64,000 nt of DNA from Desmodesmus armatus (Eukaryota; Chlorophyta; Chlorophyceae; Sphaeropleales; Scenedesmaceae): the NCBI GenBank assembly GCA_007449985.2, contig VIIQ02000636.1, positions 124,001 through 188,000 of the forward strand. The letters run 5' to 3'. Below are positions 1-12,652 of the stretch, piece by piece. A program made the position numbers and the translations under genes. The number at the start of each line of letters is the position of its first letter. Positions within the stretch are counted from its first letter, which is position 1. The notes under the pieces are model-generated. The model was given only the letters and a program-made list of their open reading frames with translations, searched no databases and was not told the origin of the DNA.

Positions 1-1782
1 GGCAGTTGTGATGGCAACAGCAGCAACAGCAGCAACAGCAGCAGCAGCAGCAGGGCAGCGTGGCAGGAGGCAGAGGGCATGCTGCTGCTTTGCGCTGTTG
101 CCCTGGCGGGGCCCTTCCATCAAGGGCAGCAGCAACAGCAGTTGCAGCAGCAGCTTGCCCTATGCAGGCAGTACCAGCAGCAGTTCCAGCAGGCTGCAAC
201 CAACTTGGGGCTGTCGAGGGAGCTGATGGCGGCAGTGGCCGCCTGCTTCACTGAAACAGAACAGTACAGCAGCAGCAGCGGCAGCGGCGGTGGCGGCAGC
301 AGCAGTGAGGGTGCGGCGGCTGGCAGCGATGCTGCCGCTGATTGCCTGTCCTCTGTGTGTGCTGCGCTGCTGCTGTTGATGAATGTGTACGCATGGGTTG
401 ACCCGCTGTCACGGTCACAGGCTCCGGCTGGGTATGTAAGGCAGCGGGTTTTTACAGCAGCTGAGGAGCTTCTTGTGGCTGACTTCTTCTTGCAGGTGTG
501 TTGTGCATGATGGGTGTTGGCAGCACTGCCAATCTGCCACAATGAACAACAAAATACGGTGTTTGCTGCATGACACTTGTTCCTGCTTTTGTTGCTGCTA
601 CTCTTACTGCTGGTATGCATGAGTGCCAGCATGACGTCAGTCGAAAGGCATGTGATTTCTGTCAAGACACACAGTTGCATGTGCCTGTAATTGTCAGCAT
701 ATCTTTTTGCACTTGCCCTTCTGCATTCTTGTTTCGCAAACGTATGCCGGCTCGCATCTTGCAGCACATCCGTGTGGTCCAGAATCAAGCACATCCGTGT
801 GTGTGTCAACTTCTTTGTTACATGCACAACCACACACAGTCCCGCTGTGTCGATACACACAAGCATAACCCATTGCCATGGTTATGGCTTGCCATACCAC
901 GTGTTTAAAACACACTGACTATGGATATGTTTGTGGATGGCCTCTGCTGCAGGTGCCAGGACTCGTTACAGCAGCAGCAGGAGCAGCATTCCTGATGGCA
1001 GCGCAGCAGGGAGGGGCTCCCGCTCCTGCTCCTGCTGCTGCTGCTGCTGCAGGCACAGGGGCTGTGCTGTCCCAGCTGCCACTGTTGGCCCACCTGCTGC
1101 AGCAATACCGAAAAAACTGGCCTTCCCTTACCCGGCTGCTGTGTGGGCAGCTGACAGCAGAAGAGCAGGCAGCAATGGTGGGGGCTGGCTTGGTGTGGAA
1201 ACAACTGCAGCAGCAGTGGCGGAAGAAAGGCCGTACCAAGGTGTGTGCCCAATTCGAATGTGTTGCTGCTGGGCTGGTGCTGTTGGGCAACAACAGCATC
1301 CTGCTGCAGCAGCTGCTGAGGACGGCAGCAGCAGCAGAAGGTCAGCAGCCACTGCAGCAGCAGCAGCAGCTGGCTGCTGCTGTGCTGTACTGTGCTGACT
1401 CTCTGGGTGATCAGGTGGGGGGTCTGTGGGCGCACCTCTGGTTGATGGGGCCAGGGTCGGTGTCAGAGTCGGTGTCAGAGTCGGTGTCAAGATTTCAACC
1501 ATGCAGGATCGTGACAATGGCAGTACAGGCATTCGAGGCAGCGGTACGACACTTGGTTTGTGTTGGGATACCACTACGTAGTGCAGGTGTACCCCCTGCT
1601 GCTGCAGCGGCAGGTAGTACGCTGCAGGCCAGCAGCAGCAGCAGCGGTGGGAGTGGAAGCAGCAGTGGTAGCAACACCACCAGCAACAGCAGGGCTGCTG
1701 TTCCACCGTCTATCACCCAAGTAGAGCTAACGGCTGTGAAGATCTGTTCAGCCTCTCTCAAGGCAACCAACCATCCGGTCAG

Positions 1783-1815
<33 letters not shown>

Positions 1816-3375
1816 GCCCGTCACAGGCCTCCACCGCACAGAGTATGAGCTGCTGCAAGCTGCGCTGTCAATGCTGCTGACCAGTGCCAAGCTGTGCCAA
1901 GCAGGGCGGCAGCTGCCTTTGCCGGTAGAGCTGCTGTGGAAGATTGCAACCCCAGTGGCCGCTGGCATAAGGCTAGCAGGGGCCTCACAGTCTGGCACTG
2001 CCACCCCTGGCACCCCAGCAGCAGCAGCAGCAGCAGCAGCAATGGTAGCTGCAGAGGCTGCTGGTGGGGTGCAGCTGTGTCACATAGTCGCCCGGTACCT
2101 CGGCTGCTGTGAGCAGCAGCTGCGGCGGTGCGTGGCCTCTGGGGATGCAGTGGGTACTGCCGATTGGCTCTCAGGTACAGCCAACCAGGACGTGGTACCC
2201 CTGCCATTTGCTGGAAACGGGTCAGGGCAGGCTGCAGCAGCAGCCGCGCCCCCCAGACGCCTGCAAGCAATCGCACTGACAGTCCAGGCGAGCTGTGAGA
2301 TAGCTTTGGCTGCCAGCGGGGGCCCCTCAGAAGGGCTGGGGGTGCAGCGTGAGGGGGACAGGGTTGATAGGTGCTTCAGGGGCACCTTGGCAAACCTGAT
2401 AAAGCTTCTTCAGGCTCAAGGGGCTGACAAGACCAGGAAACAAGGCGGCAATACAGTGCGCAGCTTTGCAGCACAGACGCTGAAGTGGATGGACTTAGAG
2501 GATGCTTTGCTGGAGAGTGTGGGCGGTTTGGCGGACGCGCTGCAGGGTTTTGGGTCTGTGCTGGCAGCGTCGGTGCCCAGCCGGTTTGGCTGCAACTGGC
2601 CGGGCTGTGTGAGGCTGTCGGGTGTGAGTGAGGGCTATGGCCTGGTGCGGGGCCAGGCCTGCGTGTGTGGAGGGTGCAGACAGGCCAGGTGAGCGGTTGG
2701 GGGTGGGTTGGGAGGAGCGTGCTCTGAGGATGGGCATGAGCAGATTCAGTACCACCAGTAGGTGAAGTGTGCCTTGCATGATGGATGGGGATGGACCAAA
2801 CTTTGAAAGTAGCAAGTGCAGGGGCATGCACTCAAAATTATTGGCGGGTTGTAGCGTGCGAGGGAGGCTGACACTGCTTTGGGTGAGCCCGTTTGTAGAA
2901 TGCATGTACGCATGTGGGGTGCTGGCAGGCAAGGCAAACACAGATCTGTAGGGCCGAGAGAAGAGTCAGTTGCAGGTGTCGGCTGATTGCACCCAGCCTA
3001 GTGACTAGGCTGACGCAGCGCATGACCATCATTGGCTTCATCGCTACAGGTTTCATCTCGACTAATGGATTGGCTTCATACGCGTCACATTGACTACTAG
3101 ATTGACTGCCAGTCACTGAGTGCTGATGCAGTTACAGCGCCGCCAGTCACCGAGTGTTCACTGTGTATGGCTACCCTCGCAACTCAATATCATTTTACCT
3201 TCTGCTTGCCTGCAGGTACTGTTCGGTGGCGTGCCAAGCTGCACACTGGCCGGCACACAAGGCCTTCTGTCAACAGCATCAGCAGCATGGTGCGCACCAG
3301 CAGCCACGGCAGCAGCAGGCAGGAGCATCAGCCAGTGTGGCACCCACAGCTGCTGCAGCAACGACAGGAACATGA
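1..3375 (+). CDS. MYND zinc-finger paralog M1 (5' end outside window)
   Basis: Three visible coding exons are 1-495, 953-2688 and 3216-3375, joined by GT-AG introns in phases 0 and 2, with stop TGA at 3373-3375. They correspond to the end of exon 4 plus exons 5 and 6 of the complete paralogs M2 and M5. Exon 4 contributes a Gln/Ser-rich stretch and the conserved end TAAEELLVADFFLQ. Exon 5 opens with VPGLVTAAAGAAF and carries the first half of a MYND finger (CNWPGC, then CVCGGC). Exon 6 gives YCSVAC and the HKAFC ligands, followed by a Gln/Ala tail. MYND fingers usually bind proline-rich partner peptides; the rest matches no domain I recognise. The visible part has no lesion. Its missing 5' exons should lie within about 2-3 kb left of the window, judging from the sister copies. 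Cellular role unknown. Confidence 0.85.
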
Positions 3376-3863
3376 CTGCAGGGCGACGCTGCGCCTACAG
3401 ACGCACAGCAGTCTCATCGCTCACTGTGAATTTCGCCCGCAGCAGTCAAGCAGTCCAAGGTTGACAGTGTCGGCAACCACATCTGGTGTATCAGGAAGCC
3501 GTGTACGAGTGCTTCAAAAGCACTGCTTTTGCTCCAGAAAATTCCAGCGTTGTAAAGCTTACGCGATCACAGTGGCATCTAGTCCCGTCAAGTGAGATCG
3601 CCTCGGACCACTGCGGCACAAGCAGTGCGGTTCACATCAAAGTTTGCTCAAAGCGTCATCAATTCAAAAATCATCAATCCAGCAAGACGCCTGTTTCTTG
3701 TTGCCAGTACTTGCTGAGTTGTAACTGCTGTCACCCCACCCAGCTGCTGGACGACCTGCTCAACCATACGCATCAGTCACGCCCAGGCCGTTCACGCCAC
3801 CAACAAGACTAACACATTTGTCTTGGACTTCGTTAGCGCTATCAGGCACCGTCTGTAGCAGCC
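3376..3863 (+). other. intergenic M1-M2
   Basis: About 490 bases hold the 3' flank of M1 and the 5' flank of M2. Apart from the TGTAA motif I see no gene, clear promoter box or repeat here. Confidence 0.6.
3551..3555 (+). promoter_or_regulatory. candidate polyadenylation signal of M1
   Basis: TGTAA, the usual green-algal polyadenylation motif, lies 176 nt after the M1 stop. M3 and M4 have the same motif at 177-188 nt. The spacing agreement is the main support, because the pentamer alone is common by chance. Confidence 0.4.
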
Positions 3864-6084
3864 ATGCGTGGCAGGAGGCGTAAGCTTACTGCAACTGCAA
3901 GAGCATCCACACGGGTCAGTCACAACCGGGATGGCATCAGAGACGAGTGCAAAGCGTTCTTGGATGCTTTGCTGGTCTTTCGCGAGTCACAGCCCCAGTG
4001 CAGGGACGGTTGCTGCTCGTGCCTGGACCTACAGGCTTGCCTGCAGCGGCTGATGGAGAAAGCAGCGCAGCAGCAACCAGGGCTAGATGCCTTCATCGTC
4101 CACAGACTGCACCTGCTGCTGCCGATTGATTGCATGGAAGTGGCGGGGTGTTCATATGCTGCTGATGCACAGCTGGCTCTTGCTGATGCTTTCTACAAGT
4201 GAGAGCAGGGACTTCGGGAGGGTGCCTGACTTTCAGCAAGAGAAGCTTTCATTCCTGGTTTGCAGCTAGGAACTATCTATCCAGAAAATAGGTGCCACAG
4301 GAAACGGGTGTCTGGGCCAGCACCTTGCTAGTCATAGCAGCCTAGTCACTAGCGGTCCCAGCACTGGACCGCAAACAGCAGCTATAGCCGCGGCGGCAAC
4401 AGCACCCCGCACTTTGGGCACCTGTGTGTGCTCTCTTTATGCAGGCTGATCGCGGTGCCAGAGTACAGGCGCAGGCAAGCAGCAGCAGCAGCATTACCAC
4501 CAGCAGCACCGGGCGGCCTTGAAGCTGATGACAACTGCAGTCCTATAGAGTTGATCACGTACAGCTATGAGCCGCCTGAGTGCCCTGAAACATATGCCCA
4601 GGATCTGTCATCACAGTGGGTCAAGGTGCTGCAGCGGCTGCACAAGGCAGAAGAGGTAGGTGCACATGTTTGCAGGTTGTGTTGTTGTGATGGGCTGTGT
4701 ATGTGGTCGTGGCTGTGGTGATTGCTGGGACATATCAGATGAAGTTCAACGTAGGGTCATCATCGTTGCTGATAACAGTCATGCTGTCAGCTGCCGTTTC
4801 TGCTTCATTTAGCAATGTAGCCCCTAGATTTGCAGCATGCAACCGTGCAAGGCATGCTGTGCTGTGATGTGCTGTGTGTCATGGTGTCATGTGCTGTGCC
4901 GTACCGGGTCTTTCTGTGCAGGCCCTGCCCTCCAGCACCCTGCCGCTGTCACCAGCCAATGCATCCAAGCTCTCAAAGTGGATCTGTGAGAGACCCAAGG
5001 GCATTGACAGCAAGCTAGATGGACTGCTGCAGCCCAGCCACACAATGATCCTGTGGGCAGCAGCAGCGTGCAGGATCTCCACAGAGAACATCTTCACACG
5101 CAGATTGGCAGGTGATTGGGCAGTCAGGGGCAATATGAGGCCCGTGTATACTTCACGGGATAGCAGTGTTCCCACATTCACACACACCAGTCGTGCAACA
5201 CCTCTTTCTGCTTTTGTGGGTCTTGCTATTGCAGCATGTTCGCATCTGCAGTAGACGCCATGTTCAAAAATGCACCCCCACGATATCATCACCACCGATA
5301 GCCACACCAAATAGCGCTGCTCTCTCTCGACTTTGAGTGTAGTGCTGCTCACTACATTCCCTCTGCGACTCCTGCCACTCCCCCACCGCCTGTCCCGCCT
5401 TGTTTGCCGCATGTCCTCAACTTGCAGCTGGTTGCTCCCGGCAAGCAGGCGAAGTCGTGCTGGCAGCAGCAGCCCTTGCTGCCGCCCTGTTGGACGTGAC
5501 ATCCACCATGGGCAGGCTGGCAGCAGCAGGCATCAGCTTCAACACACAGCCCTCACCAGCAGCAGTGGCAGCAGCGCTTGACCTAGCAGCACAGGTGACT
5601 GCAGCACTCAGCCCCTACCTGTATGAACGCCTACGCATGGCGAAGGAGTTCTTTGCAAAACACCAGCAGCAACAGCACCAACAGCAGCAGCCCGGTGCGC
5701 AGCCGCCATTGTTGCTGCTGCCGCTGTACCTCACCCCCCTGCAGCAGCGACAGCAGCAAGAATCGGAACATTCACTGGTCCACCTGCGGCGGTTGGGCCA
5801 GGTAGACCCTCAGGGTGATGTTCCCCTGCTGGCCGATCTGGCAATCACAGAGTCTCAGCTGTATTGGTCACTGGGGGTCCCGGTAATCTGCTTCCATGGG
5901 TCCCAGCTGCTGCAGAAGTGGGAGCAGCAGCTGCAGCAGCAGCTACAGTGGGAGCAGCAGCTGCAGCAGCAGCTACAGGAGGGTGGTGTTCCCCCTCGTC
6001 CTGCTGCTGCTGCTGCTGCTGCTGCTGGGTGTGGTGGTGGTGGTGGTGGTGGTGGTGCATCGAGTGGCGGGTTGGAGGGTGGTG

Positions 6085-6122
<38 letters not shown>

Positions 6123-9100
6123 CCGGCATGGCAAGAAGCAGAGCGCATGCTGCTGCTCGGGGCTGCTGCTTTGGAGGGACGGTACCATCAACAGCAGCAG
6201 CAGCAGTTACAGCAGCAGCTAGCGCTGTGCAGGCAGTACCAGCAGCAGTTCCAGCAGGCTGCAGCCAAGCTGGGGCTGTCCAGTGAATTGATGGCAGCAG
6301 TGGCCGCCTGGTTCACTGAAGCAGAACAGTACAGCAGCATCTGTGGCAGCAGCAGTGGGGGTGCGGCGGCTGGCAGCAGTGCTGCCGCTGACTGCCTGTC
6401 CACTGTGTGTGCCGCGTTGCTGCTGCTGACGAATCTGTACGGCTCGATTGACCCAGCAACAAGGTCAAGGAGTGAAGCTGAGCAGAAGTTGCGGCGGCTG
6501 ACAGCAGCTGAGGAGTTACTTGTGGCTGACTTCATCCTCAAGGTGTGTGGCACGAGGGCTTTTAGCTGTTCCTGTCACTGCGTCTGTTACTCCTGTGTGT
6601 GTGTGTGTATGTGTGTGTGTGTGTGACGTGTTGTCTTGTTGCTGCTTCTCGTGACGTTTACTTTTTTTACTGTTGCGCTGCAAGTATGGATTTAGGTGCC
6701 AACGTTTGCATAGGACATGCACTTGGAAAAGCCTGATTTGCTTGCTTTGCTTTCTTGCTTTGCCTTTTTGATGAAATGCGTGTGCAAGGATACTCTTCTT
6801 GCACTCACCCTGGGTGTTTCACACAAGTACAAGCTTGGAGGCCCGCATACTGCATCGCTGCTGCACGTCACACAGTTGTCCCCGCCACTGTGTCAACACA
6901 CAAATACTACTGACTGCAGCTCATAATTGGCTTCTGCTGCAGGCACCAGGGCTGCTGTCAGCAACAGCAACAGCAGCATTCTGTATGGCAGCACAGCAGG
7001 ACAGTGCTGCTGCTGTTGCTGGAGGTGTAGGCACAGGGTCTGTGCTGCCCCAGCTGCCATTAGTGGCCCACCTGCTGCAGCTGTTCCACAAGATATGGCC
7101 CCCCCTTAGTCGGCTGCTGTGTGGGCAGCTTTCACCAGCAGAGCACGCAGCATGGGAGGGGGCTGGGCCGGTGTGGCAGCAGCATCAGAGGCTCCAGCAG
7201 CGGCTGCTGCAGCAGCTGCAGAAAGAAGGACTGTTCAATGAGCCTCCTGAAGATGTGCGTGCTGCTGCTGGGCTGGTGCTGCTGGGCAACAATAGCATCC
7301 TGCTGCAGCAGCTGCTGAGGACGGCAGCAGCGGCAGAAGCAGCCGGGAATCACCAACAGCAGCAGCAGCTGCTGTCAGCTGCTGTGCTGTACTGTGCTGA
7401 CTCTCTGGGTGAACTGATGGGGGGTCTTTGGGCTGACCTGTGGTTGGTGGGGCCAGAGCAGCTTGCTACAGCCGATTTGGTGCCGTGGGAGAAGCAAGGC
7501 AGAGTTGTCGCACTGGCAGTACAGGCGTTCGAGGCAGCGGTGCGGCACCTGCTTGGGGCAGTACCAGGGCCAACTGCTGCAGCAGGCAGTACAGCGCCGG
7601 CCACCGGGAGCGGCGGAAACGGCAGCAGCAGCAGCAGGGGCGGCGCTGGTGGCAGCAGCAAGCCTGCCGTTCCGCCGTCTATTACCAAGGTGGAACTTGC
7701 AGCCGTACAGATTTTCACAGCCACGATGAAGTATGCCAGCAAGGCGGACAGCAGCAGCAGCAGGTCCGTAACACGTCTCCATCGCACAGAGTACGAGCTG
7801 CTGCAAGCTGCGCTGTCAATGCTGCTGACCAGTGCCAAGCTGTGGCAAGCGGGGCTGCAGCCACCCCTGCCGGTAGAGCTGCTATGGAAGATTGTCACTC
7901 CAGCTTCTGCTTGTGTGCAGCTGGCGGAGATGCTTGACAGTTCCACCCCTGGCGGCCCAGCAGCAGCAGCAGCGGCAGCAGCAGAGGCTGCAGGTGGGGT
8001 GCAGGTGTGTCACCTCGTCAGCCGGTACCTCAGCTGCGTCGAGCAGCAGCTGCGGGAGCGGGTGGCCTCTGGGGATGCACAATGTGAGTCAGTGTCCTTA
8101 TGGCTGGCTGCTTTCACAGACCAGGACATGACACCCCTGCCGCAGGATGCACGCAGCTTGTTGGCCGCAGCAGGGCGCCCTCCCCCCACACGCCTGCAAG
8201 CGATCGTGTCGACAGTCAAGGAGACCAGTGAGATAGCTTGGGCTGTGGGCAGTAGTAGGGGCCCCTTGGCGCGGCTGTGTGTGCAGCATGAGGGGGACCG
8301 CGTTGAGGCCTGCTTCAAAGCCACGTATCCAACCCTAGTGGAGGTGCTCGGATGTCTCAAACCAGAGATGCTGGGCGAGCAACTTGCTCGCCGTGAAGGC
8401 AGCAAGTCACCGCGGCGGCGCCGGGAGGAGTTGAAGGGCCTACGGCTGGCGTTGCTGGGAGAAGCAGATGTTCTGGCGAATGCGCTGCTGGGTTTTGGAT
8501 GTGTGCTGGCGGCGACGCTGCCCAGCCGCTTTGGCTGCAACTGGCCGGGCTGTGTGAGGCTGTCGGGTGTGAGTGAGGGCTATGGCCTGGTGCGGGGGCA
8601 CGGCTGCGTGTGTGGAGGGTGCAGACAGGCCAGGTGAGGGGGTGTGGGGTGGGAAGCGAGGTGGAGAGGGTGGAGGGGTTGCAGGGAGGGAGGATGGGGT
8701 TTGGCTGGATGAGTTGAAGGCATCGGAGTTTTGTGTGAGGATTTGCATGTGCATGTAGGTAAATTGTCTTGAGGCATGTGGGTTTGAAGATGGGTTTCAG
8801 GGCTGGGAATGGTGTTAGGCATGGGAAGAGTTGCTGGTTGGGTCAGGGGCTGGCATGCAGGGTTGATAAGCATGGGGCAAGAGAACAGGAGTGGTGTGAG
8901 GGCAGATTGTGTGTGGCTGCTGTATATAAGTCTCTTGTGGCTCCTCCTGCCATCGAGCCTTACATACATTCCTTTTTCTGCTCCTGCAGGTACTGTTCAG
9001 TGGCGTGCCAGGCTGCCCACTGGCCAGCACACAAGGCCTTCTGCCAGAAGCAGCAGCAGCAGCAGCAGCAGCAGGGAGGGGCAGTAGCCGTTAGCTTGGC

Positions 9101-9131
9101 AGCCACAGCTGCTGCAACAATCAAGACGTAG
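3864..9131 (+). CDS. MYND zinc-finger paralog M2, complete and intact
   Basis: Six exons: 3864-4198, 4445-4655, 4922-5111, 5428-6542, 6943-8633, 8990-9131, with intron phases 2, 0, 1, 0, 2. They encode about 1,227 residues without interruption. The ATG at 3864 was chosen because it opens an exon matching M3-M5 in length and content. Exon 1 has a conserved C-x4-C-x-C motif (C46, C51, C53) in CRDGCCSCLDLQACLQ. Exon 3 has the family block KGIDSKLDGLLQPSHTMILW. Exon 4 starts with a conserved helix (DVTSTMGRLAAAGISFNTQ), then runs into poly-Gln, poly-Gly and poly-Ser. Exon 5 is the large Ala/Leu-rich core. A MYND finger occupies about residues 1149-1199, split by the last intron between the fourth and fifth zinc ligands. 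MYND domains typically mediate binding to proline-rich partners; no SET domain or other enzyme motif is visible. No signal peptide or membrane segment is evident. This copy and M5 are the best references for the family. Confidence 0.88.
6593..6625 (+). repeat. (TG)n microsatellite in M2 intron 4
   Basis: A nearly pure TG dinucleotide run with one TA interruption lies about 50 nt after the exon 4 donor. Confidence 0.9.
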
Positions 9132-10254
9132 AAGCGAGTGGTGCAGCACCAGCTGAATTGCAGTTTTGACACAGCACATGGAGGTCAACATCATGTCCGT
9201 GCTGTGGTTGCCTCTGGTTTGTTCTTCTATCTCCATGATACCAGTGGTTGGCTGGCATAAGCTGTCGAGCTTCATACCTACGGGCGTAAAATGGTGGGTT
9301 CGTTGCTGCTGAATATGGCCACAGTGTGGTAGTGCATGCATGTGGCATTGCTGTGCATCTATCTCTATCTCATTCTATGTTGAGACAGCATTGGCTGTGA
9401 CGTCCCATGGGTGTGGCAACTGATACATAACAACTGTTTACCGTATTGGCATGTGTGATCCCCTGGGTGCAGTTATCATGGTGACCAACACGGTGTTCCA
9501 AGGTTTCAGAGCCATTGGAGCGTAGCTGCGCTCACAGTCTGATTGCCAATGTGTTGCACTGGTTCCGATTGGTGTCTGGCAACCACAGATCATGGTCAGA
9601 AGATCAATATCGAACTCCCTCAAAACCATGTGCTTAAAGGCTAGTCGCACAGGGCTCCTACTACAGCAACGTGACTGTACTGTTATTGTACTGATGGAGC
9701 CAGCAGAGTGCAGTACCGTATGATTGTGCCAGACAAAGACAGGCTTGCAAGCCATGTTGGTGTCATGGCTTACACATGTTGACCAGAAGGTCCCTCAAGG
9801 GCGGCTGTCGCCTGTACTGCACTAGTTCATGTTCATGGTTGGACCCGCCCAACTGCACGGTCCCATCACTCTTCAGGCTTTTCCAAGGCCATAGGCTGTG
9901 GAAATAACCTCAACTGGCAGAATCTGCCACCATCTGCGAGAATGGATCTGATCGTGTAGGGGGTGTGCCATCAGGTAGGGGTCACGTAATTGGGCGATCG
10001 GTTGCCGGTCGGCGGGCACCATGCCAGTGCCTTCCTGACTTCGCACCATGATACGTCAATCGCATCAGAGACCGTGGTGTGGTCTGTGATGGATGCAAAT
10101 TGTCTCCTGATGGCTGCTGCTGCTCACTCTCCATCGTGACTTCTGCTGCCTGCTGAAACTTGTGCACCCACGTCTGCTCCATCTGTATGACCCTCAACTA
10201 CTTGTAAAAACTGGATAGCACCCTCAATTCTGCCAGGCACCCTCAGCACCAGCC
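9132..10254 (+). other. intergenic M2-M3
   Basis: This 1.1-kb gap has lower CAG content than the genes around it. A 105-codon minus-strand frame at 9438-9755 resembles nothing I know. I see no RNA gene or mobile element. Confidence 0.5.
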
Positions 10255-10621
10255 ATGAAGAGAAGTTCAGGGGAAGTGTATGCAGATGCATATGCAGAAC
10301 ACGCAGCGCTGAGGATGGAAATAGCCATCCAGGAGAACCTGGGTGGCATAGGGCGCGAGTGGGAGAAGGCTTCTAGTATACTTCTCGAGTTCTCCCATTC
10401 ACAGTGCAGAGGCAGCAGCTGCTTGTGCCTGGACCTGCAGGCTGCACTGCAGCAGCTGTTGGCAAAAGCAGCGGAGCAGCAGCCAGAGTTGGACGATCTG
10501 ATCAAGCTGGCAGTGCACTTGATACTTCCTGAGTATGCAGCTGCCATTCCTGCATGCCCTCATGCTGACGCAGCACGGCTGGCTGTTGCCGAAGCATACT
10601 ACAAGTAAGCGCAGGGACTGA

Positions 10622-10637
10622 GGGGGGGGGGGGGGGG
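10622..10637 (+). repeat. poly-G run in M3 intron 1
   Basis: Sixteen consecutive G residues lie 17 nt after the exon 1 donor of M3. M4 has a 12-G run at the homologous place (16886-16897). Confidence 0.9.
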
Positions 10638-11935
10638 TGATAATGTTCACTCGTATCCGAGACATCGTCTCGTATCTGAGACATATATACCGGGGTGTGT
10701 TGGGGTACAGGAGCCCAAAGCAGGAGCCCTGAATTGGGCAGGGGGTTATGCCTGCCCCATGTTTGCTTGTAGTTCTTCGATTGGTACCGCAGGGTATTTG
10801 TAGCCACAAAGCTCCCATTTGACAAATGTGTGCACCATTTCATCACAACAAAATGCCACCCGCAGCAGCTCTAGCAGCACCAAACAGCAACTGAACATCC
10901 ATCCGTGCCTGCTCCATGTCCGCAGGCTTATCGCCCTACCCCAGTACAGATGCAACGCACAAGCAGCAGCGGCAGCAGCAGCTGCAGGACTAGCGGTAGC
11001 TCAACCTCCAGCAGGGTTTACTGAGTGCCCCGTGGAGCACCTGCTATACCACGCAAGGGGGCTGGTGCACCCAGCATCCTTTTACCAGGGGCTGTTGACT
11101 CAGTGGACAAAGGTGCTGAAAAGGCTGCAGAAGGCAGCAGAGGTGGGTATGGGGCACCGTTGATATTCAGGCCACACCCTTGCAGTCATGCAGATACGTG
11201 TGTTGCCTTTTTGCATGCTCAAGGCGATTTGAACGACGGGTGACACGACATCGCAAGTGGGATGTGCCATCCCATGGTTGTGGAGAAGCAAACGTGCGCT
11301 CTGGCATGAGAAGCAACACCTTGTCGGGGGGCTCCTGATGTGCTGTGCTGTGCTGACCGTGTGCTGACATGCTACGCTGTGTTGGCTTGTGCGCTGTGCT
11401 GTGCTTTGGTGTGATTTGCAAACTCCAACTGAATGTGCTGTGTCTTTGTGTCGAATGCCATTATGTGTCATGCTGTGCCATGCTGTGCCCTTCACGCAGG
11501 CCGCGCCCCCTGGCAACGCGCCTTTGAAGCCTGCTAATGCGTCCAAGTTGTCTGCGTGGATCTGTGAGGGGCCCAAGGGCATTGACAGCAAGCTGGACTG
11601 CTTGCTGCAACCCAGCCACACCATGATCCTGTGGGCAGCGGCAGCATGCAGGGTATCAAGTGGGAATGTGTTCTCACGGCAGCTGACAGGTGACTGGGGG
11701 GTTTGTTGGATGGTGTATATGTGCATGTGGGCGAGCTCTTGTTGCTGCTCCGTGCTGACTCAGCGGATGGTGTGCTGAAAAGCTGCCTGTGACCACATCA
11801 AGCATATCGATATAGACACGTTCAAGCGAGTAGATTGGGTGAGCATGTAAGCACCAGCAGTATTACTGCAGGCATCCAACGCGCCCAGCCTGTGTTACCC
11901 ACTGAATGCAAACCATGTCAAGACTCTCTGTGTCC

Positions 11936-12012
11936 CACTCACTCTCACTGTTTCTCTCACTCTCATATCCACTCATGCCCAATCACTGTCACTCGTTCAC
12001 TGTCACTCACTT
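11936..12012 (+). repeat. TCACTC-rich tract in M3 intron 3
   Basis: Imperfect repeats of CACTCTCACT/TCACTGTCACTC form a pyrimidine-rich stretch upstream of the exon 4 acceptor. Confidence 0.7.
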
Positions 12013-12602
12013 CTGTGGTTTTCACCCTGCTCCCCTCAACCCCCCCTCCCTTCTGCCACCTTGCGCTGCCTTTCCCATGCAGTTGATTTGGTGCAGCCCG
12101 CTGCTGGCCTTGCTGCCGCCCTGTTGGACGTGACATCCACCATGGGCAGGCTGTCAGCAGCAGGCATCAGCTTCAACACACAGCCCTCACCAGCAGCAGT
12201 GGCAGCAGCCATAGACCTAGCATCACAGGTGCTCGAAGCACTCAGCCCCTTTCAGCATGCGTTATATACTTTCTGGCAGAAAAGGGCGCACCAGTTGGTC
12301 CAGCAGCAAGGACAGCAGCCACACCAGCCGCTGCTGGTGCCGCCGCTGTACCTCAACCCCTTGCAGCAGCAGCAGTACCAGCAGACGCGGCAGCTGCACG
12401 AGCAGCAGCATCAGCACAACCAGCTGCCCCATTGCTGTCAGCACGGTGTTGAGTACATCCCTGCGCCGGCCCAAGTGATGGTGAATAATTACTCACAGCT
12501 GTGGTCACTTGGGGCCCCTGTGATGTGTGTCTATGTCACACAGCTGCTGCAGCAGTGGGAGCAACAGCTGCAGCAGCTGCAGCAGCAGCAGGGGGGTGCA
12601 AA

Positions 12603-12652
<50 letters not shown>

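Noticed and set aside
120..866. 248-codon minus-strand frame opposite M1
   Set aside because: It is the complement of CAG-rich coding sequence plus an intron. It has low-complexity Leu/Cys/Ala content and no family resemblance, and such antisense frames occur opposite every M gene.
5845..6148. Minus-strand frame with poly-Cys and poly-His
   Set aside because: It is the antisense shadow of Gly/Ser/Ala codons in M2 exon 4.
9438..9755. 105-codon minus frame in the M2-M3 gap
   Set aside because: No recognisable motif, no paralogous counterpart and no splice-supported partner exons.
12606..12650. CRISPR-like or satellite array
   Set aside because: The repeats are coding CAG/CTG triplets without spacers.
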